A DNA stretch of 64,000 nt from Peromyscus leucopus. Lineage: Eukaryota; Chordata; Mammalia; Rodentia; Cricetidae. The stretch spans positions 115,864,829 through 115,928,828 of the forward strand of contig NC_051063.1 of NCBI RefSeq assembly GCF_004664715.2. Direction: 5' to 3'. A model generated the notes under the pieces. The model saw only the letters and a list, made by a program, of their open reading frames with translations, was not told the DNA's origin and did not search any database. The position numbers and the translations under genes are program-made. This document shows, in pieces, positions 34,936-47,194 of this stretch (positions are counted from its first letter, which is position 1; every line of letters starts with the position of its first letter).

Positions 34936-37786
34936 CACCTGTTGCTGGTTTTCTTTTAGAGAACTATCATGGACTCTGAAAAGCCTTTCTAGGTCTCCAC
35001 TGTACTCAGTTCTCTAGCATTGGTACTACTCAGTCTCTTGGTTGAACTTTTGAGTCAATATCTTTTGACCCCTGCAGTCATGGCCATAGATTCTTTCTCA
35101 TAAGGCTTCTTTGCCTGGTAGACATTCTTTGGTAGATAGAATCCATGAAGGACATCATAATCCCTCCTTCCCTTCCCAGTACTGACCTGAGAGTACTCAT
35201 GCATTTTGCCTACAGCAGAGAAGAGAGTTGAGTCACCTGTGTTCTTGTCCATTCTGTTTTCTTCTTTCCATGTGGAACTGCTCCAGACATAGATTCCTAT
35301 GTTTAAAATGCTCTAGGCTATGAATTGACACTGTCTCTGTTTCTGCTTACTATATGTGAGGGGGCTCTGCAATGCTCTTGCAGCCTTTCTCACTGTGAAC
35401 CTGTGGCCCCAAGGTGAGCCCACTGACCTGGCACCATACTTTATAGAAGGAGAATTTGTCCTGCTTATAGTGTTCATGAACTTCAGTTTGTTGTTTTATG
35501 TGTTCTACAGTTGAGGAAACTGAGGCACAACATCGTTAAGTGACTTGCACAAAGTTAAGCAGTTGCTAAGTGGCACTGTTGAGGTTTAGCCAGGTGTGGT
35601 TTAGCTCCACTTGTTATGCTTCTACCCAGGAACCTCTGTTTCCCTTATGAGTTAGTTGGTAGAAGTTGTCAAGTATGTATGTATTTGTTAATACTCATTG
35701 AGCACCTATAAGCCAGCCTCAGGATTTACAACAATTACTGAGTATATACCCTCATTAATAATCATAAATCTACATGAAAATATCTCCAGATTATTTAATT
35801 TTGTAGTAGAGAAAAGTACAGTGATTGCATTTTTTTTTTTATCTATGCCCAACTGCAAGGTCAAGGTGCCTTCCAATCTAATGTGATATTAAATTGGGAG
35901 GGTTCAGTGTGCCCATTCATTTTGGTGCTGTTATTTATAGTAGCTATGTGAGCAGGAGAGCAGCAGGTGGAAGGGATGTCTAACAGGCAAGGGCTATGAT
36001 AGGCAAACACCCAGGGAATCTGTTCTCTTCAGAGTAGGAAACGTGAGTATGATAGATGAAGAGCTCCCAGGTCTTTGCCAAGTACTGTTGAGAGGTTGCT
36101 GCAGAGCTTAGGGAAAGGTGAGTTTCCAAGATGTCCATGTACCTGCCAAATCAATATCTTTCAGAGCCCAGCAAGAGGAAGACAGATGCTGCAAGGAGGT
36201 CAGACTTCCAAAGATGCCCTGAAGCCTTCAGGAAACACTCTAAACTGTCAGAGGCACACGGATGCTGGAGGAAGGCAGCAGGCAGAATGAACGACATTCT
36301 GTTTCCACAGTGGGGTTCAAGAATAGGATGGAGAGGTTATCCATGAAAGTAACCTCTTTCAACATCTAGACTGGGCACTTGATTGCAAGTTAGAGATTCA
36401 CGTGTGTCATGAAGATGGTTCTCAGAGTCAAAGCAACTGCCACACAAGGCATAGAAACACTATCTTAGCACCAAGTAGTGAGCCTACAGGGGCTGTGCCC
36501 TTAGTCAGAGTGCCACCAGGCAAACAGCTCCTCTGCCTTCTTCTCTCCTCCTTTCCTTTACCTCTCCTCTCAAGTTGTGTGTCCAGACAAGGCTTTCTTA
36601 GCATTGTATTTTTTTTTTTTTTGTATTTTCTTCTAAATGTGCCCTGAGTAGTAATGGGAATTTCTCAAAGTTATATTCCTAGCCACAAAGGGTCAAGGAA
36701 GGAAAGGTCAGCCAAGAGACCCCAACACCCACATCACCTGCCACTCAACAGAAAGCCACTATAAAAGATCTTTGCCTAAAAGGAAGTTACCCAAAAGCCT
36801 CGGTTAACAGATCCTACGTGCTCATGGCTTCAGTTCAATAGAATATTTCCCATCCCATGACACATTCATTAGAAGAGTAATAAGAACAGATTGTGATAAA
36901 TATGCTCAAATTTGTTAATATATTTTCACTAATCCAAGCATTTATTTCACAAAGATAGTTCTAGGATATGATCTGTGGTTGTTCATTCAGACCATGAAGT
37001 AAGTATGAGAGGGAGAGGGGTGAACTTGGATCTATGCAATGTCTTAGGAACAACGGTAAACCATGCAAGAAGACAACTCCGGTACAGGGCAAGGACAAGT
37101 GACACGTGGAAAGCCTGGAGATTCCAGAAAAGCTAAAGCTAAACAGTTTTCGTCTGGCAGGAGTGTGCCAGTGTGGCAGCCCTGCATTTAGACATCACAC
37201 TGAAAACTATAAAGCCTCTGAAGCCAGTTGTAGCAGCCCTGAGCAAAATGGGAAATGAAAAAAAAAAGTTAGTTTTTAAGAGTAATCTTTCTCACTGTTA
37301 TATTACTACCAAATACCAGTGTCTTTGTATGTTCTTCGTACACCTTTCTCATCAGGATATACCCAGGATGTTTGTGGATACAGCTAATTAGTTACATTCA
37401 GATTTCTCCTGGGTACCATTCTCTACCGTCATCATTGGGAAATAGCAGTGTCCAAACAGACAAGTTTCTCCTAACAAAACTTTTCTCCAAATTCTTGTCT
37501 GAAAGGTTCTCCCTAAAGAGTAGAAATACATTTCCTTTATACAGTAAAGGATCTGACTCAATGCAATGCTTGTTTATCAAATAGTTAACATTGTAATTTA
37601 GGAACATTTTAACTAGCCAGTATGTTATCAGTTTGGAAAGGAGTGGGAGACGAACATTGGGAGACAGTTTGGGGAAGTATGTTTTTCTCATATTGCAAGA
37701 TTTCCCTTGATAAGGTTGTCTTAAAACATTATCTTGACTTGTATTATGGGGAGGGTCACTCCATTAGGAGATTCTGACATTTGCAG
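34936..37786. other. unique noncoding DNA with one MIR
   Basis: A MIR is clear at about 35,510-35,605 ('gttgaggaaactgaggcaca', 'gtgacttgcacaaagttaag'). A T-run is near 36,610. No coding exon is recognised in the rest. Confidence 0.45.
35510..35605 (+). repeat. MIR SINE
   Basis: 'gaggaaactgaggcaca' followed by 'taagtgacttgcacaaagt' is the MIR core. Confidence 0.8.
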
Positions 37787-37788
37787 TG

Positions 37789-37860
<72 letters not shown>

Positions 37861-38258
37861 TAGCTAGAGTTTTCCTGCCTTGCCCACAGTCAGGACAAAT
37901 CTTTGTCACCTGCCAGTCCCACAGCTGCTCAGACCCAACCAAGTAAACACAGAGACTTATATTGCTTACAATCTGTATGACCATGGCAGGCTTCTTGCTA
38001 ACTGTTCTTATAGCTTAAATTAATCCATTTCCATAAATCTATACCTTGCCACGTGGCTGGTGGCTTACCGGCGTCTTCACATGCTGCTGGTCATGGCGGC
38101 GGCGGCAGTGTCTCTCTCCCTCAGCCTTCCACTTCCCAGAATTCTCCTCTCTCCTTGTCCCACCTACTTCCTGCCTGGCCACTGGCCAATCAGTATTTTA
38201 TTTGACATACAGACCATCCCACAGCAGAGAGAGGCAGACAGAGACAGAGAGAGAGAGT
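37787..38258. repeat. (GA)n microsatellite split by an LTR
   Basis: GA tract at 37,787-37,858 resumes as an impure GA/GACA tract at 38,227-38,258 on the far side of the LTR. Confidence 0.85.
37859..38226 (-). mobile_element. mys-like solo LTR, minus strand, inside (GA)n
   Basis: 368 bp, read on plus from 'tgtagctagagttttcc' to 'gaccatcccacagca'. Both flanks read gagaga, compatible with a 6-bp duplication in the GA repeat. It carries a (CGG)n-like patch near 38,095-38,107. Closest in the window to the LTR at 39,357. Confidence 0.88.
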
Positions 38259-39350
38259 TTCTTCATGAGGTTTGCCAAGTAAAAACCATTACCCATACTC
38301 TGATATTATAAAACGTACTTGCTAGCTTTTTTTCTGAGCTCCAGGTAAGTCAGTGTACACTGATTTTAAATGTTAATAAAAATAAGAATTTTGGCGAGGA
38401 GGCTGATGTTCCCTCCTTGAGGGATGCTCAAAACTTTAAAAGAACAGATGAGCATTTATATAACTATTCATGAGAAAGACAGAAGGCAGTGGTAATTTTT
38501 AATTTACCGCCCCCCCTCCAGCAAACATCACATCTCTTGGTAACTCTTGGTCAGACAGACAAGGAGGGATTGGTAACACCATTTAGAAGTCTGGAAAACG
38601 TTGCCAAAGACTCTGAGAGTGAAGGGGAAATAATCACCAAAGGGCACTTTTTCTACACCTGGGTGTTGAATGAATGCTATAGGAATATAAGGTTTGTTTT
38701 GTGGACCCGACTGATGTTTGTGTAGTAGAATATGTTGCTTCACCTCTCTTTGGAACAACAACATGCAACTGTCCAATTAATTTTTAAAAACCCCAATAAC
38801 AGTATTTAATTACTTAAAGAGTTTGTCTCTCCTCTAATTATGGAAATCATTTCCAATCTCAATAATAGAACAATCATAAGATGATTCCTCAAGTCTTCTT
38901 GTGTCTCTGCAAATGTGTTTTGGGGGAAGGAGAGCAATAATCTACTCTAGCCACTTTCTCTCTTTAAGTGAATTTGATTAATATCTATAATACCTATTTT
39001 AGGTTTATAAATGATAAGAAAGGATAACTACAGAGAGGAAAAGGGTTGCTAAAGAGAGGAGAGCCAACACATTCACTTTTTGGTGTTAATTTTTGAGGCA
39101 AGAGCAACTAGAATATACATTTTTAAAAATATCTAATACCATATGATTTTATTAGTTATAACTTCCATGTTGTGTAAAAAAGATCTCCAGGCTTTTTAAA
39201 AAATCTATATAGGCATAGAGAATAAAACAATGTTCATTAAAAACAAGAGATGGTTAGAGAGGAAATAAAAGGATATTGTACCTGTTATTTTAGGAAATAT
39301 CAATTTCTTGTATCTCACTAACCGAAGTTGGAGCAAACCCTGTCAATGAG
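38259..39350. other. unique AT-rich noncoding DNA
   Basis: No recognised gene or repeat. Confidence 0.35.
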
Positions 39351-39356
39351 GACCTG

Positions 39357-39749
39357 TGCTGTGGGATGTTCTGTATGGTAAATGTGTTGTTTTGATTGGT
39401 CAATAAATAAAACACTGATTGGCCAGTGGCTAGGCAGGAAGTATAGGCGGGACTAACAGAGAGAAAAAAAAGAAAGAACAGGAAGACAGAAGGAGTCACT
39501 GCCAGCCGCCACCAGGATAAGCAGCATGTGAAGATGCCGGTAAGCCACAAGCCAAATGGCAAGGTATAGATTTATGGAAATGGATTAATTTAAGCTATAA
39601 AAAGAGTTAGCAAGAAGCCTGCCATGACCATACAGTTTGTAAACAATATAAGTCTCTGTGTTTACTTGTTTGGGTCTGAGTGGCTGTGGGACTAGCGGGT
39701 GACAAAGATTTGTCCTGACTATGGGCAAGACAGGAAAACTCTAGCTACA
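39357..39749 (+). mobile_element. mys-like solo LTR with perfect 6-bp duplication
   Basis: 393 bp from 'tgctgtgggatgttctg' to 'actctagctaca'. Flanks gacctg (39,351-39,356) and gacctg (39,750-39,755) are identical, defining the insertion exactly. An AATAAA lies near its start. The interior must have been lost by LTR-LTR recombination. Confidence 0.93.
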
Positions 39750-39884
39750 GACCTGCAAATATTTACAATGGATATTTGTATCATGTTTACATTTAGAATA
39801 ATATATATGCAGTATATGCTTATTGTCTCTAACTTCAGCAACAACATAAGAAAAAAATATCACATATTGAGGGGATAATGCATA

Positions 39885-39965
39885 GTAATAAGAAGACCAT
39901 GACTTGCCCAAAGTCACACATCTGAGGGAAGAGCTAGGGTTTAATTCTCATTTAAATGCCTTTCT
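39885..39965 (+). repeat. MIR SINE fragment
   Basis: 'catgacttgcccaaagtcac' and 'agagctagggtttaattctc' are MIR core phrases. Confidence 0.75.
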
Positions 39966-40535
39966 CCATCATATTTGATTGCTTAGAGTTGAGGATAAAT
40001 GAACAAAAGCCAATTATGTAGGAATACTTTCGGGGTTTTGATTTACAGAATTGGAAAGGACACGAATGTGTTGCCATTCTGAAACTCCCAGAAGAGAAGA
40101 CCATGGTATGACATGCTACCTGTGCACAGACCCTGTGGAGGGGTCCAGCACCCAAGCTCATCTTCCTGACTTGGATTCCTGCCTTTCCAGTATTACCTCT
40201 TCTGCTCCCAATTCATGGTCTATGCTGTATGTGTTAAGTATGTTTGTGTTTATTATTTATTTTGTTCTTACATGTTTTGATTCTCAGCTATTTGTTTTCT
40301 AGTAAGTCAAAGAACATTTTCCAACAGAAGAGAAGGCGCCTTACATAGCTACATGGTTGATTATTTACATTTTTATGTTGGAACAGGCATTAGCCTTTCA
40401 GTTAAAGAAATATGGCATCAGAATTCTCAATTTATTATACCTCTTCCAACTTTTAATTTTTATTCTGCTAAGGTTCCTAGTGTTTGCACATAAATTGTGC
40501 TGATTTATGATTAGCCAGTTGTTATCGTTGGAAAC

Positions 40536-40590
<55 letters not shown>

Positions 40591-41182
40591 ACTTGCAGGA
40601 CAAGCATAAAATGAATGCTCTTTAAGCTTTGAGGAATGAATCAGCTTGAATACACTCAAGTGTTGTCCTTGACTTTTTTTCCCAGGCCAGTGAGTCAATA
40701 AGTTAGTCAAGGTGGCCCCATTGATTTACCAGAAGGGACACATTTCAACACTGGTTTGTATTTAGACAGTGCTATTGCCCTGCAGTTTCTCAGAACACAA
40801 GAGGTTCTGCAGACTTTACATGGAAGCATTGACACAGTGGCTTCCAACACAGATCGTGGATCCTTGGGGAGCTGAGAGTTACTGCGGATCTTGAATAAAA
40901 GGAAGAGTTGAAGCAACAGTCACCACACAGCTGTGTACTGTGCTCGCACTACACCGCCTGCAGCTTTCCCCTACCATTGCTTTGCCTCATGAAGATTCTT
41001 GTATTTCTGGCAGCTGCTGTCCCTGGAACTTTGTGACCTGGGGTCCCAGGACAAAGTCAACAGGGATAGCACCTAAGTTTAACACGCGAGCAAAGGCAGG
41101 GACATTTAGACCTTAGCTGGATGTGAGGAAAGCAGCCAAGTATGGGGGGCCTCCAGTAGCAGTGCTAAGTCATCAGAGGCTA
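39966..41182. other. unique noncoding DNA with (CA)n
   Basis: (CA)n lies at about 40,535-40,586. The rest is unrecognised; no gene seen. Confidence 0.4.
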
Positions 41183-41331
41183 TTTTTTTGGGGGTGGGGG
41201 TTCTCTGTGTAGCTTTAGAGCCTGTCCTGGAACTCACTCTGTAGACCAGGCTGGCCTGGAACTCATAGAGATCCGCCTGCCTCTGCCTTCCAAGTGCTGG
41301 GATTAAAGGTGTGCGCGGCCACCACCCAGCC
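41183..41331 (-). repeat. B1 SINE
   Basis: Reverse-complement B1 with 'gaactcactctgtagaccag', 'agagatccgcctgcctctgc' and 'gggattaaaggtgtgcg'. A G-rich stretch replaces the usual gagacaggg near the tail. Confidence 0.92.
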
Positions 41332-41880
41332 AATACTTATGTTATGATTCTAGAATTGTTCTTGGATGAGATACTAACTCTTTGGGTCACAAAATACCTT
41401 ACTTTTATGATTGTTAAAACCCTTTTACAAATATTAGGATCACAATAGTCTTGCGTCATTGTATACTTACTCAATCACCTTTCTGTTGCAAAGTAAGCTC
41501 AATGAATTTATGTTGCTTGCCAAAAGTGGTGGTTAAAAGTAACCATGGGAAGAATTGCGGAGAATGGCATACGTCTACACATCCTTACAGAAAATGAAAA
41601 ATTTTATTATCAGCCTTGAAAGCACGAGATCTGTAGTCAATAGAAACAATAGGATCCTTGTGTGAGTCATCCTGCCCATCTTAGGATCACAGTCTAACTG
41701 TGAAGTGCGCACAGAGCCCGGGAGAAAAGACACTTTATGTAAATGTCAAACAGATAGGAAGGGGAGAGAGGAGAGTGAAATTTGTGCTTAAGCACAGGGT
41801 GAACTGGTTAAGGGCAGTTAACCAGAAAGGAAGGCACGGGTGGGTACCAGAGGAGAAATGTGTGCAGCTGGAAAAGATCT
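41332..41880. other. unique noncoding DNA
   Basis: Nothing recognised. Confidence 0.35.
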
Positions 41881-42096
41881 AAGTTTTTTAAAAATCTATG
41901 TGTATTTGAGTGTGTCTTTGTGTGTATAACTAAGTATGTGATGTGCCCTTGGAGGCCAGAAAAGTGTGTTAGATCATCTGGAGCTGGAATTACAGGTGGT
42001 AGTGAGCCGCCCAACATGGGTGTGAGTTAGGATCTGAACTCTGGTCCTCCACAAGAGCAGCACGGTCTGGTAACTGCTGAGCCATCTCTCTAGCCC
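41881..42096 (-). repeat. B2 SINE
   Basis: 'tttttaaaaatctatgtg' tail, 'gaactctggtcctccacaag' and the head 'ctgagccatctctctagccc' are reverse-complement B2. Confidence 0.88.
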
Positions 42097-43091
42097 CAGT
42101 GACACCACTCTTACCACAGGGAATACTGGGAATTAGATAAAGATCGGACACCATCACAGAAGCCATGTCAGGTGACCAATGCGGCTTGCACTGCTCTAAG
42201 ATGGCAGCTGTCGAAAGCGCAGTGTGGGCCTAAAGATGCAGTTCTGCAGGCGAACGCCTAGTTTGCTTCAGCTCCTGGGTCCCATGCCCAGCAAGGAAGC
42301 CTCCCCTTCCCTCCCCTTCCCCTTCCTCCCTCCCTTTCTTCCTCCCCTCTCCCGTCCACTTACTCCCTTTTCCTCTTTCCCTTGCTTTCTTCACAATTAG
42401 AAAGAAATTAAATGAATGATGATTAAAATCAATTTTTATTTTACTTTTCTTCACATTTCCAATTTTATTAATCAGTGAAGACTACAACAGAATTCCTTTT
42501 TAAAGCATGAACGTTATGTTAGAGAAGGTAATTTTAAGGGTATTTTACATTTTTAGATATTGTCCTCCTCAGTGTGGCTGAAATTTAACTTCTCTCACAT
42601 CATGTCTGCTCATCTAATCGTTTTAAAACAGACCCATGGTTTGATTTACATGAATATTTAATATTTACCTTATGGTAACTGTATAAATATTTTTATGCAC
42701 GAGTGCACATGTGTTCTTTGGTGGAATACTATTATTTCTTCTCTCTGTAGTTACTTATTGAAGAATGTCATGGTTGCTATTTTCTATGTAATTATTGGTA
42801 ATTTTCTCCAGTTTTCTCATCAGATTTGTAGAGTGCTTGGCCATAAATTTCTCATTGTTCTGACAACATTACCAGTTTCTTTTTTTCTCTGGCAACATTT
42901 CCACTGCCAACCTGTATCTGCCTACTCCACAGTAATTAATACCTCTATCCGTCTGATCATTCTTCTCTTACAGGACTTCCTCTTGGACTTTTTTTTTTGT
43001 GTAAAATTTGATGTTACTGGATTTGTTTTATTTCCTTTCTTCTGGATTAACACTACTCATTTAGTGGCAAAAATATTGAAAAAGAATAATT
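42097..43091. other. unique noncoding DNA with polypyrimidine tract
   Basis: A CT-rich tract runs at about 42,300-42,390. A hydrophobic 136-codon frame at 42,695-43,105 has an ATG but no recognised family and runs into the adjacent transposon, so I do not call it a gene. Confidence 0.35.
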
Positions 43092-43098
43092 GGGAAGT

Positions 43099-44522
43099 GA
43101 TATAGACATATAGGAGGATATGGACATGATAAGATAAAAGGGTAGATTAATGAACCTACTTTTAAAGAACAACTTGTTTAAAATGTTTTACATTGGTATA
43201 GATTTTAGTTTATGTTTAAAATGTTTTACATTGGTATAAATTTTAGTTTATTGATACAAACATGAAGTTAATTTTGTTATACTATATATATATATATTTC
43301 TATTCTTGTTTGAGGAATTATGTTTATGTAACTCATTTAAAATTGTAATGGATAATTAAAAAATAGATTAATAATTAGTCATCTATGATAATCATATGTG
43401 TAGCCATATTAGTTAAGTCTTCTAGGTATACATAGATATATTTCAGAAAGATAGGTAATCTTCAAACACTTCATAGACCTAGAAAATATGGCATTTAAAT
43501 AACTTAAAATTCTGTTGACACGAGACACAATTGCTCCTGGCTACACCAATTGATCCTGAGAGAATGTTGGGCTTCTAAGACATTTCCATTTGGAAGTTTG
43601 TCTTTTTGGCACAAAATGGCCTACTGGGCAAAGAACTGCCCTTGCCTTGATAGCTGACAGTACAAATATAATGCTGTCCTTTCTGGACAAGCGGGACACA
43701 AGGAAAGCGACCACTGTACTCTGCCAAGACAGGGTAAGATGGTCTCTCAGAATTCCTGCTTCTGAAAATGGTCTGTCAGATACTCTAGGCCTGTAGCCAA
43801 TTTGAATGCACCAACAATGCTGAGAAACATTAGGTGACTGTCCAGGCTGCCAGCTGTCTTGGTCTACTCTTGCAAGATTCCCAAAAGTTACTTGCATCCA
43901 TCTACCATTTCTCAGGTACCATTATGTTCCTTCTCAGGTCTTTGATGTGGTTGAAAACTAGATAGTTGTAATTTCCTCAGTTATGATAAAAGATAAGTTA
44001 GATATAAAACCTTAAACTCACAAATATAAGATAGATAGGACATTCTTTAATATTGTAACTATAATTCTTGCTCGGTAATTATTTTGTTATATGTAATTTT
44101 ACCATGTTAAAGTTAAAACCTTCCTTTTTAAAAAAAAAGAAAAGAAAAAAAGGGGAAGTGCTGTGGATATTGCTCTATATAAATTAAACACTGATGGCCA
44201 GTGACCAGGCAGGAAGTAGGTTGCCAGGCAGGAAGTAGGTGGAACAAGGAGAGAGGAGAATTCTGGGAAGCGGAAGGCTGAGGAGGGAGACACTGCAGCC
44301 ACCGCCAGGACAAGCAGCATGTAAAGACTCTGGTAAGCCACCAGCCACGTGGCAAGGTATAGATTTATAAAAATGGGTTAATTTAAGATAAGAGAACAGT
44401 TAGCAAGAAGCCTGCCACGGCCATACAGTTTATAAGTGATATAAGCGTCTGAGTGATTATTTTATAAGTGAATTGTGGGACTGCGGGGCTTGGGGAACCT
44501 GGAGAGAAGCCCTCCAGCAACA
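43099..44522 (+). mobile_element. mys-like element copy 2, 5'-truncated
   Basis: It aligns with the first copy from about 14,519 to its end: the same interior, purine tract and 3' LTR. It has no 5' LTR or upstream interior. A 7-bp word, gggaagt, abuts both ends (43,092-43,098 and 44,523-44,529), which could be a target duplication. It differs from copy 1 at scattered positions, so the two are separate insertions from related sources, not a recent segmental duplication. Confidence 0.85.
44159..44522 (+). repeat. 3' LTR of mys-like copy 2, 364 bp
   Basis: Same family as 15,583-15,923 but longer, mainly because 'ccaggcaggaagtaggt' is tandemly duplicated (44,205-44,221 and 44,224-44,240). Confidence 0.88.
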
Positions 44523-45064
44523 GGGAAGTAAAGTTGCTGAGAACTAAGTTATTTGATGGATTGGCTAGGGAGAAAATTCTGGATGGAAATTATTTCCCTT
44601 AGTGCTTTGAGTACATTCCTTAACAATCTTAATTTCCATGGCTATTGTTAAACTGTGATGTCTGATTTTTTTTTTTAATTTGAGTTGACTTTTTGTCCTC
44701 TTTGAAAAAAAAACTTTAGGATCTTTTCTTTATTTCTGGTGTTTGAACATTCCTCATAATGTGACAGCACATGGACTCTATTCACATATTTCCTGGACAC
44801 TTAGGAGCCTGTTTCTCTTCTCACTGCAAATAAGAGAAATACATGAATATTAATTGTCTTTTGGTAACTTATTCACTTACATTTTCTATGCCATTACTTT
44901 CTGTAACTTCTACTAACTATAAATTGAACATCTTCAATGGTGCTATGAAATTATTTTCTTCTGTTCAGTTTGTTTCTCTTTCTACAGATTGTCTCAATGT
45001 TTAACTTGTAATGCTTGTTTGACTTTTATTTCTGATATTAACATTTTATTTTGTAAGAGCTACT
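44523..45064. other. unique AT-rich noncoding DNA
   Basis: No gene or clear repeat. Confidence 0.35.
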
Positions 45065-45861
45065 TTTCTCTGTGTTATTTTTGTGGTGTATTTTACTTGC
45101 TGCATGGGTACTAGACCTTGTTTTATTACTCTTCCCACATTATCTTCCTATTACTTCAGCACAGTTTTCTTTTCCCTTTATTTTTCACATCATTACTGAC
45201 GTGGGTATTCATGTTCCTAGTCAGAACACAGCTGGGTTGAGGCCATCTGAGCTTTCTACTTTTCATGTGAGCATGTCTATTGGCGCCAGCCTTGTTTGGG
45301 TCATGTTTAGGCCGCCATGTTGGTGAGACTTTGAGGGTGTAGTTTCTGACATTTCTAAGTGATACAATCTCACAGCAAACTTCCTGTCCCTCTGGGTCAT
45401 ACAATCTTTCTATTACCCTCTTCTGTGATGATCCCTGAGCCTAAGGTGCAGGAATTGTGTTGTAGATCTCTCTGTTGGAGCTGGGCTCCACAACTCATCA
45501 TTTTGATTGGTTCTAACTGTCTGTTGCAAAGAGAAGCTTTCTTGATGAGGTCAGAGAATGACACTTATCTATAGGTATAAGGATAAATATTTAGAATGTA
45601 GATAGGGATAATTCTGGTTTAGTAAAACGTCAGTTGTAGGTTCTCCAAGATCCAAGACTTCACTAAAACAGAACTGAATGCAACCAATGAATGTGGGGCA
45701 AATATTCTTCCCCAGGGAAGAGCACATTAATTGGTTATTCAATACCAAATAGTGATCTCTGAAACCAAATACTACAAAGTAACATTATATGGATTGAGCA
45801 TGTTGGATTTATGTATTTAAGAATATGCAAATACATGTACATATATATGTGTATATATACA

Positions 45862-45897
<36 letters not shown>

Positions 45898-46035
45898 CAC
45901 TTAACAATAATTTAAAAAAAAGATGCCATGAATTTGAAAGAGAGCAAGCAGTGGGGTATATCAGATTGTATGGAGGGAGGAAAGGAAAGGGGGATGATGT
46001 AATTATATTAGAATATCAAAAATAAAAGAATTTAG
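45065..46035 (+). mobile_element. L1 3' end with 5' inversion (twin-primed)
   Basis: The right part (about 45,690-46,035) is the plus-strand L1 3' end: 'gatgccatgaatttgaaaga', 'ggatgatgtaattatatt'. The left part (about 45,270-45,655) matches 16,600-17,040 and lies in the opposite L1 orientation. In the right part 'cttccccagggaagagcaca' is the complement of a phrase from the left family, so one L1 tail appears twice in opposite senses with the junction near 45,660. This is the usual signature of twin priming. Confidence 0.6.
45839..45898. repeat. (TA)n/(TG)n compound microsatellite
   Basis: Alternating TATA and TGTG runs within the L1 tail. Confidence 0.9.
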
Positions 46036-46208
46036 AATGTAGTAAAATATTACTGAATTGGGCAGTTAGTTGATTCTAATGTTCACACAGATGTGATTCA
46101 CTACAGGCTTTTGTGAAGCCTTTTGTATTTACCTATTTTCTAAAATTATAAATGTTAGTAATTTATGTTGCTATCCTGAATAATCAATTTTATTCTTAAA
46201 AATGATTT

Positions 46209-46522
46209 TAGCTGGAGTTTCAGAAATGACTCATGAGTGAGGTACTTGTCCTAGAAGTGTAAGAACTAGAGTTTAAATCCCCAGCATTCACGTAAATGTT
46301 AGACATGTATGGCGGCCCACCTGTAATCCCAGCTCTCCAGAGGAAGAGACAAGAGATGCTCAGAGCAAGCTGATTAGCTGTGGGACCTAAATTAGCCAGC
46401 TCTGGGTTTATGTGAGAAGCCCTGCCTTAATATATAAAGTAGAGAACAATGGAGGAAGGCACCTGGCATTAAATTCTGGCCAGTATACAGAATTATGCAC
46501 ACAAGTGCATACACATACACAC

Positions 46523-46523
<1 letters not shown>
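46209..46523 (+). repeat. B3 SINE
   Basis: 'cccacctgtaatcccagctc', 'cagagcaagctgattagctg', 'gtgagaagccctgccttaat' and 'caatggaggaaggcacctgg' follow forward B3. A (TA)n run to about 46,555 follows. Confidence 0.85.
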
Positions 46524-46559
<36 letters not shown>

Positions 46560-47190
46560 AACTCCCCCAAAATAAAACAAAGAAAAAGGAAGAATGAGGT
46601 TCTTTGAGATTCTATGAAGGGAGGTTTTGCTAACTAGCAGCTTCATAGCAGCCTTCTCATTAGGGGCTCCTCAGTTTTAGAACTAGAGGTATTTTGGGGG
46701 AGCTGCTCTGTCAAAAGCCATGCCTAGAGGGTGCAGTAATCTAGCTGCAAATGCCCTGGGGTCAGGAAAGAGACAGGATGCAGAGTGCCTTGTAATTCAG
46801 CTCAGTACATGCTTCAGCTCTCCTTCTTATGTACTGTGTATATTGAGTGACTCACCGTTGCTTTTTCAGATGAGCAAGAAATACATCCTGCTTCTGGTCT
46901 ACATCACTGCTGACCATAAGAGAAGAGCAGAAAAGGGTCCTGGGATTAGGATGTCAGCTTCGTCCTTTACCAAAGGCTTTCAACAAAACTTGGTGACTCC
47001 ATGTCCTCTGGTTGTGTCTTGTTTCATGCTCCTAGGCCAGTTTTCCTTTTCTCCCATCAGCTCTCCTTCTCTTTTCTTTGTCTTTAGAGGTTTATAACTT
47101 TTTCTTCTTTGGTATTCATTTCAGTGGGGTTTCTAGAAGAAGAGGAGATAAACTGATGTGTTTGACAATAAATATAAGAGTAGAGTTAGT
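46560..47190. other. unique noncoding DNA
   Basis: A 125-codon frame at 46,720-47,097 begins with ATG but shows no known motif and no coding context. No other feature is seen. Confidence 0.35.
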
Positions 47191-47194
47191 TAAT

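Noticed and set aside
42695..43105. 136-codon hydrophobic frame resembling a membrane protein
   Set aside because: T-rich sequence gives hydrophobic translations by chance; the frame ends inside a transposon and has no recognisable family.
46720..47097. 125-codon frame with ATG
   Set aside because: No domain, signal or exon context that I can recognise.
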